DNA of 64,000 nucleotides from Flavobacteriales bacterium (GTDB lineage Bacteria; Bacteroidota; Bacteroidia; Flavobacteriales_D; Parvicellaceae): NCBI GenBank assembly GCA_020631555.1, contig JAHDGY010000007.1, positions 1 to 64,000 of the forward strand, read 5' to 3'. Shown piece by piece: positions 27,487 to 34,862 of this stretch (position 1 is its first letter; each line of letters starts with the position of its first letter). The notes under the pieces were generated by a model. It saw only the letters and a program-made list of their open reading frames with translations, ran no database searches and was not told where the DNA came from. The position numbers and the translations under genes were made by a program.

Positions 27487-28832
27487 TCTAGTAGTCCAAG
27501 TGAGGAGATGTCTATTTTGAAAATATCCGAATCTCCTTTTGAATTATCGTAGAAAGCACCGATGTAGGCTGTTTTTCCATCTTGACTTACGCTGATAGTT
27601 CGTTCCTCTTTAACCGTGTTAATAGGATAGCCAAGATTTATGGGTTCGCCCCATGTTCCATCGTCCTGCAACTTGCAAACGAAAATATCATGACCGCCGA
27701 TAGAGGAATGCCCCTCTGATGAAAAAAAGATGAGTTTTCCCGTTGGGTGAATCGATACAAATTTTTCGTCAAATTCCGTATTGAAATCCATGTTTTCGGG
27801 CTCGGTCCATTCGTCTCCAATTTTTTCCGATTTGTAAATATCAGCCATTCCCTTTCCTTTTGGTCGGTCACTTACAAAATACATGGTCGTTCCGTCTGGG
27901 GTTAAAGAAGCCGAGCTTTCGAAATAGGTTGAGTTAATTTTCTTGTCGTCAGAAACTGGTTTAGGAGTTCCCCATTTTCCCGATCTACTTTTTTTGGAAA
28001 CATAAATATCGCCACTTAATGTCGCTCCTTCAATATTCCTGTAAATGTAGATGTAATTACCGTCTGCAGAGAATCCCAAGCATGCGTCATGAAATTCAGT
28101 GTTCAATTTGCCGGGTACACTTTCCGATTTTCCCCAGTCGTTTTCTTCTTCATCCCAATGAGCAATATAGATGTCTTCGTAGTATCGGTTATCGTAGTTA
28201 ATATCAACTCCACCACCTTTTGTGTCTGGTCTGCGCGCCGTGAAGATCATTGTTTTTTGATCTTGGCTAATGAATGCACTGTATTCCGGATTTGCCGAGT
28301 TTATGTTGTGGCTTAAGCTGGTGATGGTAACGTCTTTTGGATTTTCCATCGCTTTTTTAGCACGCTCGCATTGCACGATGTACAGCTCAACATCAGATTC
28401 TTTAAGCGTACTCGCCTTTTTTTCAAGTACTTTAAATTGTTTAAATGCTTCTAACGCCTCTTCAATTTTACCATTTCGGTGCATTGCTTGCCCACGCAGT
28501 AAATAGTACTCTTTCTTGTATTTATCTCGTAAGTTGGCAGTGTTAACCTTTTCAATGTAACGCAATGCCAGATCAAATTTCTGCACAGAATAATACGTTT
28601 CAGCCACTCGGAAATTGGCCAATGCATTGCTGGGCTCCATTCTTAAAATTTCCCTAAAATCCTGAAGAGCACCCCGATAGTTTCTGCCAATCAATTTGGC
28701 GTATCCGTCAGAAAGCAAATACTGAACTTTTCCTTTTTCTATAATATTCAGCGAAGTGTCTGCTTGAGCCATCAATTGACTTCCAGCGAAAGCTGGCAAT
28801 ATAAGCAGAAGGAAACCATAAACTTTAATCAT
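27483..28832 (-). CDS. TPR and PD40 (WD40-like) repeat protein, exported
   Basis: About 449 residues: signal peptide MIKVYGFLLLILPAFAGSQL, two to three TPR-like helical repeats (about residues 40-150, for example ALANFRVAETYYSVQKFD), then a PD40 beta-propeller with repeated units such as TPDGTTMYFVSDRPKG and HPTGKLIFFSSEG. This is the front half of PorE-type type IX secretion proteins, but the C-terminal OmpA-like peptidoglycan-binding domain is absent. ATG at 28832 puts the signal peptide at the N-terminus; the frame is open to 28862. Probably a periplasmic or surface scaffold. Confidence 0.8.
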   Translation of the reverse strand: MIKVYGFLLLILPAFAGSQLMAQADTSLNIIEKGKVQYLLSDGYAKLIGRNYRGALQDFREILRMEPSNALANFRVAETYYSVQKFDLALRYIEKVNTANLRDKYKKEYYLLRGQAMHRNGKIEEALEAFKQFKVLEKKASTLKESDVELYIVQCERAKKAMENPKDVTITSLSHNINSANPEYSAFISQDQKTMIFTARRPDTKGGGVDINYDNRYYEDIYIAHWDEEENDWGKSESVPGKLNTEFHDACLGFSADGNYIYIYRNIEGATLSGDIYVSKKSRSGKWGTPKPVSDDKKINSTYFESSASLTPDGTTMYFVSDRPKGKGMADIYKSEKIGDEWTEPENMDFNTEFDEKFVSIHPTGKLIFFSSEGHSSIGGHDIFVCKLQDDGTWGEPINLGYPINTVKEERTISVSQDGKTAYIGAFYDNSKGDSDIFKIDISSLGLLD

Positions 28833-28884
28833 AATATAAGTGACTTTAAAGCGGCTGTGCAAATATAATTTTTTTGGATTTGTC

Positions 28885-29727
28885 TTATTTTACGGCTGCT
28901 GTACCTAATTTCTCTTTGACATATTTCGATTTATTGAGATCGATTAACTCATGCATTGCCAAAGTTGCCGCCACAATAGAAAAAATTGGAATACAAGAGG
29001 CAATTATAGATCCTGGCCAAAACAACCAGCGATGATCTGCCACGCCAATAATTAAATAATGATAAAAAACCATAAATATGGAACCCAAGGCTAAGGCGAG
29101 TCCTTTATGTTTTCGTACAAAAAGAACGCTTTCTTTTAAGTTCCAGCGGATACGTTCGTTGATATAATCCATAAAACCAAATCCGTAATAATAGAAGCCA
29201 ATAACTATGCCAATAGTGTTGGCGATCAATTTGGTAAGTTCCCATTCGAACCCTAGAATCATTCCAATAACTGCCACAATCAGCCATACGCTGTAAGCAT
29301 AAATGTTTTCCCAAATAAGATTACGAACAGAAACATACGCTCCCCGTTTGATGTCTTTTAGCAGTTGCGGAAAGTTAAATGCGTACACGTTACCAGTAAT
29401 GATTTTTTCCACTCGTTCCGATACAATCGATAGGATAGGAGATAGCACTATCATCATTATATATCTGGTAAGTGACAGGGCTAAAAAACCTAGAGCATGG
29501 AAAAATCCGAGTTTGGCCAAAACCCAAACCTTATGCAGAAAACTTCCTTCTACAGGTTGTTTACTAAGTTGGTTGGCAATAGAAGCCATTTCTAATCCAA
29601 AGTGAAAAATGACTGCGAAAAACAAAATAGGAAACAAAAAGTAGGCGTAGAATTTATGTTTCACCACAAAGGCTACTGAATTTCCATAAGACCGAAGACC
29701 TAAAAAGAAGTCATTGATTGGTGCCAT
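28885..29727 (-). CDS. EI24-domain (CysZ-like) membrane protein
   Basis: A 280-residue membrane protein with about six hydrophobic segments. It begins with the family-typical FFLGLRSYGNSVAFVVKH, and contains the later motif GFGFMDYINERIRW. EI24 proteins include CysZ sulfate transporters, but no sulfur-assimilation gene is nearby, so transport of sulfate is not claimed. It lies 22 bases before the TPR-PD40 gene's ORF region on the same strand and is divergent from purB. Confidence 0.78.
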   Translation of the reverse strand: MAPINDFFLGLRSYGNSVAFVVKHKFYAYFLFPILFFAVIFHFGLEMASIANQLSKQPVEGSFLHKVWVLAKLGFFHALGFLALSLTRYIMMIVLSPILSIVSERVEKIITGNVYAFNFPQLLKDIKRGAYVSVRNLIWENIYAYSVWLIVAVIGMILGFEWELTKLIANTIGIVIGFYYYGFGFMDYINERIRWNLKESVLFVRKHKGLALALGSIFMVFYHYLIIGVADHRWLFWPGSIIASCIPIFSIVAATLAMHELIDLNKSKYVKEKLGTAAVK

Positions 29728-29790
29728 TAGATGCTCTGTAAGTTTATCGGTAAAGTTAAGAATTCGCGGTTAGAGAATAGGGTTAATAAC

Positions 29791-29798
29791 TACCTTTG
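29791..29798 (+). promoter_or_regulatory. -7 element of purB promoter
   Basis: TACCTTTG matches TAnnTTTG and lies 25 bases before the purB ATG. The -33 element is not obvious. Confidence 0.45.
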
Positions 29799-29823
29799 CC
29801 GATTCAAGAATAAATGAAGAAAC

Positions 29824-31197
29824 ATGGAGTTAAGTGCATTGAACGCAGTTTCGCCAATTGATGGGAGGTATAGATCTAAAACTTCGCGGCTGAGCAAGTA
29901 TTTTTCCGAAGCGGCATTGATCAGGTATCGGGTCTTGGTTGAGGTGGAGTATTTTATTGCCTTGTGTGAAATTCCGCTTCCTCAGTTGGGTGATGTGGAT
30001 GATGTGGGCCAACAGGATAACCAAATTTTTAGCGCACTTCGTGAAATCTATACTTCATTTTCAGAAGAAGATGCTCAGGCTATCAAGGATATTGAGAAGG
30101 TTACCAACCATGATGTAAAGGCGGTGGAGTACTTTGTAAAAGAAAAGTTCGACGCACTTGGTTTAGGTAAGTTTAAGGAGTTTATCCATTTCGGATTGAC
30201 TTCGCAAGACATTAATAATACTGCTGTTCCTAAATCTATTCAGGATGCTTTGGCGGAAGAAATGCTCCCTCAGTTGGGTGCGGTGCTTGAACAATTAAAA
30301 GGATTGTGCTCGGAGTGGAAGGATGTAGCTATGTTAGCACGAACGCATGGTCAGCCTGCATCGCCTACAAGACTGGGTAAGGAGATGTACGTTTTTGTTG
30401 AACGTATTGAAAAGCAATTGGAGCAATTGAAAGCTGTTCCTTTTTCAGCTAAATTTGGAGGAGCAACAGGAAATTTCAATGCCCATCATATTGCATATTC
30501 AAATATTAATTGGGTGGATTTTGCGAATTCTTTTGTTCAAGATAAGTTAGGACTAGACAGATCTCAAACTACAACTCAGATTGAGCATTACGATAATTTG
30601 GCTGCGCTTTTCGACGCAATGAAAAGAATAAATACCATCCTTATCGATTTGTCGAGAGACATTTGGAGCTATGTGGCAATGGATTATTTCAAGCAGAAGA
30701 TTAAAAAGGGGGAAATTGGTTCTTCGGCGATGCCGCACAAAGTGAACCCTATTGATTTCGAAAATGCAGAAGGAAACTTGGGTATTGCTAATGCGATTTT
30801 AGAGCATCTGTCGGCAAAACTTCCTATTTCTCGGTTGCAGCGCGACTTGACCGATTCTACTGTGCTTAGGAATGTCGGTGTGCCGATTGGTCACATGGCT
30901 ATTGCCTTAGCTTCTATCCAAAAAGGATTAGGTAAGTTGTTGTTAAATGAAGCTGCTCTTGCGACGGATTTAGAGGCTAATTGGGCGGTTGTTGCGGAGG
31001 CGATTCAAACAGTTTTGCGTCGTGAAAATTATCCGAATCCGTATGAAGCGTTGAAAGCGCTCACAAGAACCAACGAGGGAATTACAGCAGAAACGATTGC
31101 TTCATTCATAGAAACTTTAGATGTCAATTCTGATATTAAAGCGGAGCTAAAGGCAATCACACCTGATAACTACACCGGGGTCGAGTTGGTTGGGTGA
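29824..31197 (+). CDS. purB: adenylosuccinate lyase
   Basis: A 457-residue fumarase/aspartase-superfamily enzyme that acts twice in purine synthesis, releasing fumarate from SAICAR and from adenylosuccinate. The superfamily signature GSSAMPHKVNPIDFENAEG is near residues 299-317 and the catalytic-base region is EFIHFGLTSQDINNTAVP. It has the size and N-terminus (ALNAVSPIDGRY) of the E. coli type. Apparently monocistronic; the non-coding accessory region starts right after it. Confidence 0.96.
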   Translation: MELSALNAVSPIDGRYRSKTSRLSKYFSEAALIRYRVLVEVEYFIALCEIPLPQLGDVDDVGQQDNQIFSALREIYTSFSEEDAQAIKDIEKVTNHDVKAVEYFVKEKFDALGLGKFKEFIHFGLTSQDINNTAVPKSIQDALAEEMLPQLGAVLEQLKGLCSEWKDVAMLARTHGQPASPTRLGKEMYVFVERIEKQLEQLKAVPFSAKFGGATGNFNAHHIAYSNINWVDFANSFVQDKLGLDRSQTTTQIEHYDNLAALFDAMKRINTILIDLSRDIWSYVAMDYFKQKIKKGEIGSSAMPHKVNPIDFENAEGNLGIANAILEHLSAKLPISRLQRDLTDSTVLRNVGVPIGHMAIALASIQKGLGKLLLNEAALATDLEANWAVVAEAIQTVLRRENYPNPYEALKALTRTNEGITAETIASFIETLDVNSDIKAELKAITPDNYTGVELVG

Positions 31198-31813
31198 TTG
31201 GATTTTATTTGTCATCGAATGAATTGAAATAAGCGTCAATGACGTTGGTTTTCGACCTTGGGTGGGTCTGATTGACCGAATGTTCAGATGCATTTTGCAA
31301 TAATTTAGGTCAGTTTTCGACTTTCCAATTTCCAATTCGTCGAAAAGCTAGTCTCTTTTTCTGGTCTCATATGCCTGTTAGCCTTGCAAGAATGCCATTT
31401 TTTTATTTCGAAAATTGAGGAATGTGCGCAATAAAACTATTTGCGTGCTAAGTCGCTCAATTTGGAAAGGGTAAAAATTCCGTTAATTACTGATAACTAT
31501 GTACTTATGGTAATTACGTGGATTTTTGTTTATCCAAATCAGTCAAAATAATGCTTATTCTAATTTGTGTTTAGGCGAAAATTGACGATACCTGTCCAGA
31601 AGAGTGTGTCTGAAAAGGAAAGGAGTTTCCCACAATTTAACAAGTTTGTAATTGCAATAAAACAGACTAAAGAAATCATTGGAAACTATGTTAACAAAGA
31701 AACAGACAGAACTGGTACTACACAAATTTTTACAGGAAGACGGCTTGAATTCAGCCTTCGGCTGACCAAAGTTACTATATGCTACGCACTTTCGTCACTT
31801 TGGAAATTCAATC
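31198..31813. other. structured non-coding stretch downstream of purB
   Basis: More than 600 bases with no convincing gene. An 86-codon open frame at 31567-31827 has no protein-like pattern, and a 25-codon frame (MLTKKQTELVLHKFLQEDG...) from about 31689 stops in the first hairpin. It does hold hairpins: TCAGCC-TTC-GGCTGA near 31755, and CCAAAGT/ACTTTGG (about 31767-31803). It may be a decayed mobile element joined to the inverted-repeat element that follows. Confidence 0.4.
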
Positions 31814-32000
31814 CAATGTCCCGCTAAACCAAATTGCTTTTTACCAATAATAAACTTACAACCTCTGGCTGGCATCGAGCAAAACTCAATCCAACAAATG
31901 CTAAACGCAATTTGACCACGTTCTAATTGTATTTTAAATTAATATGTGTAAACTCCTTAAATTTAAAATCCAGAACGTAACTTCGTTTAGCGGGACATTG
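31814..32000. repeat. 187-bp element with perfect 16-bp terminal inverted repeats
   Basis: CAATGTCCCGCTAAAC at 31814-31829 is the exact reverse complement of GTTTAGCGGGACATTG at 31985-32000. Inside, CAAATTGC (31830-31837) and GCAATTTG (31907-31914) form a second inverted pair, and GCTAAAC recurs at 31900. No gene lies between. This is the form of a miniature non-autonomous element or a folded recombination site. No target-site duplication is visible. It ends 21 bases before the Crp/Fnr gene. Confidence 0.6.
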
Positions 32001-32021
32001 TAAGTAATTAGAAAATAATCA

Positions 32022-32597
32022 TTGCAGAAGTTAATCAACAAAATAAAAAATTCGATTTCCCTCTCTTCAGAAGTTGAGAAATATATCTATTCTATTGCCA
32101 AAGAAAAATTGGTCTCGAAGGGAGAAATTTTAATCCGAGAAGGTCAAACTGTAAACAAGACCTTCTATGTTGTACATGGCAGCCTTCGCTCGTTTTGTAT
32201 TGATAAGGAAAGCAAGGAACATACTCTACAATTTGCAATTAAAGATTGGTGGATTAGCGATTTTATGGCAATATACAATAATGAGCCTGCTTCTCTTACA
32301 GTGGAATGTATCACTGATGCAACCGTAATTGAATTTAATGCTCAAAAATTAAATGAGATCTACCTTCAATTTCCAGAATTTGAACCTTTTCAAAGAAAAA
32401 ACTTAGAACGGCATTTAGTTAGTTTGCATAAAAGAATCCTAAACCAATTGCAATTAAGTGCTCTGGAGAGATACAATTTGTTCCTTGAACAATACCCTAA
32501 TATTGAACAACACGTTGCCAATTACCACATAGCATCTTATTTAGGTATAACTCAACAAAGTCTGAGTCGAGTGCGAGCAGAAATAGCAAAAAAATAG
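32022..32597 (+). CDS. Crp/Fnr-family transcriptional regulator
   Basis: A 191-residue regulator: a cyclic-nucleotide-binding-like domain (about residues 15-130, with KLVSKGEILIREGQTVNKTFYVVHGSLR) and a C-terminal helix-turn-helix (VANYHIASYLGITQQSLSRVRAEIAKK). It has no Fnr-type cysteine cluster, so it is not an oxygen-sensing Fnr; the ligand is unknown. The start appears to be TTG at 32022, since a stop lies two codons upstream. It is immediately upstream of the HchA-like and nitroreductase genes and is likely their regulator. AT-rich codon use compared with the flanking housekeeping genes. Confidence 0.8.
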   Translation: MQKLINKIKNSISLSSEVEKYIYSIAKEKLVSKGEILIREGQTVNKTFYVVHGSLRSFCIDKESKEHTLQFAIKDWWISDFMAIYNNEPASLTVECITDATVIEFNAQKLNEIYLQFPEFEPFQRKNLERHLVSLHKRILNQLQLSALERYNLFLEQYPNIEQHVANYHIASYLGITQQSLSRVRAEIAKK

Positions 32598-32638
32598 ATT
32601 TATTATCATAGGGTAATTTTTATCCAATAACACTCTTC

Positions 32639-32646
32639 TACTTTTG
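32639..32646 (+). promoter_or_regulatory. -7 element before the HchA-like gene
   Basis: TACTTTTG matches TAnnTTTG, 27 bases before ATG 32674. Just upstream, GGGTAATTTTTATCC (about 32611-32625) is an imperfect inverted repeat that could be the target of the neighbouring Crp/Fnr regulator. Confidence 0.4.
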
Positions 32647-32673
32647 ATATTGAAATCAAAAAATACAAAAGTT

Positions 32674-33528
32674 ATGCTTAAAAAAATATTGGGTTTTGCT
32701 CCAAAATTGGAATCAGACGGATCATACAGCCCATCCAAAATGGCTTTAAAGATGGGAGTATCTGACAAAACAGATTTTAGAAATATCACTTATCAAAAAT
32801 ACCAAGGTAAAAAATCAAAAATTCTGGTCATTTTCACAGAAGAAAAGAATTTAAAAATGAAAAACGGTAAATTTTTCTCCACAGGAAATCACCCAGTAGA
32901 AGCTTTGTTACCTATGCTTCATTTGAAAAATGCAGGATTTGAATTTGAAATTGCCACTCCAACAGGAAAACCTGTAGTTTTTGAAATGTGGGCTTTCCCT
33001 GAAAAAGATGAACATGTAAATGCCATCTACAATGAAAACAAAGCAAGCTTTGAAAAGCCGCTTAAGCTTTCTGAATTCATTAAGTCTTCATTTGATCATT
33101 CAGAATCGTATGCTGCTGTTTTTGTTCCAGGTGGACATGGCGCAATGATTGGTATCCCTGAAGATAAAAATGTGGCGACAATTCTAAGGTGGGCAAATGA
33201 AAAAGATTTATTTACAATTAGCCTATGCCATGGACCCGGAGCATTCTTATCAACCACTTTGAATAATCAAGAGTTCTTATACAAAGGATATAATATGGCC
33301 GTATTTCCAGATTCAGTTGACAATAAAACACCAATCTTCGGATATCTTCCTGGAAAAATGCCATATGGCCTAAGTGAAAAATTAAAAAATCTCGGTGTCA
33401 ATTTGATAAACACTAAAATGGATAAAACCGTTTGTGTTGATAGAAGATTAATTACTGGATCCAGTCCACTAGCATCAAATGAATTAGGGAAACTTGCAGC
33501 GAATACTTTATTGAAAGAATTAAACTAA
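32674..33528 (+). CDS. DJ-1/PfpI protein of the HchA (Hsp31) type
   Basis: About 284 residues. The nucleophile elbow ISLCHGPGAFLS holds the conserved Cys-His pair. VFVPGGHGAMIG and the Hsp31-type insert around EMWAFPEKDEHV are also present. Family members act as glyoxalase III, converting methylglyoxal to lactate without cofactor, and as holdase chaperones or deglycases. TTG at 32644 overlaps the promoter element, so ATG 32674 (MLKKILGFAPKLE) is preferred. The nitroreductase gene follows after three bases, so they form one operon aimed at reactive electrophiles. Confidence 0.8.
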   Translation: MLKKILGFAPKLESDGSYSPSKMALKMGVSDKTDFRNITYQKYQGKKSKILVIFTEEKNLKMKNGKFFSTGNHPVEALLPMLHLKNAGFEFEIATPTGKPVVFEMWAFPEKDEHVNAIYNENKASFEKPLKLSEFIKSSFDHSESYAAVFVPGGHGAMIGIPEDKNVATILRWANEKDLFTISLCHGPGAFLSTTLNNQEFLYKGYNMAVFPDSVDNKTPIFGYLPGKMPYGLSEKLKNLGVNLINTKMDKTVCVDRRLITGSSPLASNELGKLAANTLLKELN

Positions 33529-33531
33529 AAA

Positions 33532-34164
33532 ATGGAATTACTAGATAAACTCAACTGGCGTTATGCCACAAAGGCTATGAATGGTCAAAAAATACCTCAA
33601 GAAAAAATTGATAATATCATAGAAGCGATATCACTTGCACCAACTTCAAGTGGTTTACAACCTTTTGAAGTATTTGTTATTACTAATCAAGAGGTAAAAG
33701 ATAAAATTAAGCCAATCGCATGGAATCAGTCTGTGGTCTCAGATTGTTCTCACTTATTAGTCTTTGCGGCTTGGGACACATATACTGAAGAGAGAATTAA
33801 CAAGATGTTTGACTTAGTTAATGAAGTTAGAGGGTTTAAAAATGAAGGATGGGAAAATTACAGGCAGATGCTTTTGAAAGGATATCCTTCAAGAGATCCG
33901 GAAATAAATTTCAATCATGCAGCAAAACAAGCTTATATCGCTTTTTCACAAGCTATTACAGCTGCAGCATTTGAACAAGTTGATGCTACACCAATGGAAG
34001 GTTTTGATGCTAACGCATTGGATGAAATCTTAAACCTAAAGGAAAAAGGATTAAGAAGCTGTGTTTTGCTTCCCTTGGGATACAGGGATACAGAAAATGA
34101 TTGGTTAGTCAACCTTAAAAAAATTAGGAAAAGTAGAGAAGATTTAATTACTGAAGTAGAATAA
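33532..34164 (+). CDS. NfsB-like NAD(P)H nitroreductase
   Basis: A 210-residue FMN-dependent oxidoreductase. It has the family beginning LDKLNWRYATKAMNGQKIP, the FMN-contact segment SLAPTSSGLQPFEVFVI and the C-terminal LPLGYRDTENDW. Such enzymes reduce nitro groups, quinones or enones in two-electron steps. Last gene of the Crp-HchA-nitroreductase group; its stop codon is followed after only six bases by the folded attC-like site. Confidence 0.85.
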   Translation: MELLDKLNWRYATKAMNGQKIPQEKIDNIIEAISLAPTSSGLQPFEVFVITNQEVKDKIKPIAWNQSVVSDCSHLLVFAAWDTYTEERINKMFDLVNEVRGFKNEGWENYRQMLLKGYPSRDPEINFNHAAKQAYIAFSQAITAAAFEQVDATPMEGFDANALDEILNLKEKGLRSCVLLPLGYRDTENDWLVNLKKIRKSREDLITEVE

Positions 34165-34170
34165 AAACTA

Positions 34171-34301
34171 CTTACAACAAGGTATAAAAGCAATAGCGGT
34201 TTGGGAGTAATCTCAAACCGTTTTTTCTTGTAATTCACTATTTTTGTAACTAAAAGTAAGTGCACATAAATCCGCAACTGCTTTTATACAAACCGTTAGA
34301 C
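34171..34301. repeat. folded attC-like recombination site at end of gene group
   Basis: The two arms GTATAAAAGCA (34182-34192) and TGCTTTTATAC (34279-34289) are perfect inverted copies, extended by GCGG (34196-34199) and CCGC (34272-34275) after three mismatched bases. Outside the arms lie ACAAC on the left and GTTAGAC (34295-34301) on the right. The latter fits the integron core-site consensus GTTRRRY exactly, while the left box fits its partner only partly. Between the arms are two further hairpins. The site starts six bases after the nitroreductase stop, as attC sites do in gene cassettes. No integrase gene is in the window. Confidence 0.5.
34197..34226 (+). terminator. terminator of nitroreductase operon
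   Basis: CGGTTTG (34197-34203) and CAAACCG (34214-34220) form a stem followed by six T. It is nested inside the attC-like fold. Confidence 0.75.
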
Positions 34302-34432
34302 TAAAAAAGAGAAAGCTGATTTGTTTTATAGTTAGTGACCAAAATCTCCACTCTACGGTTATTGATGTTTCTCCGTTCGCCTATCTCAATGACGTTTAGT
34401 TGTCGCTCTTTTGCCTGCTCTAAGATGAAAGG
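34301..34432 (-). pseudogene. fragment of an OmpA-like C-terminus
   Basis: On the minus strand about 43 codons read ...LEQAKERQLNVIEIGERR, then NINNRRVEILVTN, ending in a stop at 34301-34303. NNRRVEI is the characteristic end of OmpA-type peptidoglycan-binding domains. A stop codon lies just upstream in frame (34433-34435), and no start or signal peptide follows, so this is a remnant. Its end abuts the GTTAGAC box of the attC-like site, which suggests the insertion or a rearrangement broke it. Confidence 0.4.
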
Positions 34433-34501
34433 CTAATCGAACGAATTTTTATTCAGTTCCGCAAGCTGATAGATAAGGGGTGAACCGCAAGTTTATTTTA
34501 A

Positions 34502-34699
<198 letters not shown>

Positions 34700-34862
34700 T
34701 AGTTAACACTCCTCGATTGCCCTCATCCAATCTTGGCTTCGACACTTCGAACGACCTCAGCGCGCCGGAGGCCTCAGCCTGCGATTAACTTTTTATTGAC
34801 AATTTTCGTTATCCCTGCGAAAAAGAAATTAGCAGAAAAAGTAAAAATGGGGTTTCAGATCC

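Noticed and set aside
31567-31827. 86-codon open frame between purB and the Crp/Fnr gene
   Set aside because: It runs through hairpins and into the terminal repeat of the 187-bp element; the predicted residues look random.
31814-32000. Classical integron attC site formed by the GTTTAGC/GCTAAAC ends
   Set aside because: GTTTAGC does not fit GTTRRRY (the fourth base is T) and the 16-bp arms are too long and perfect for typical R boxes. A miniature element is more likely.
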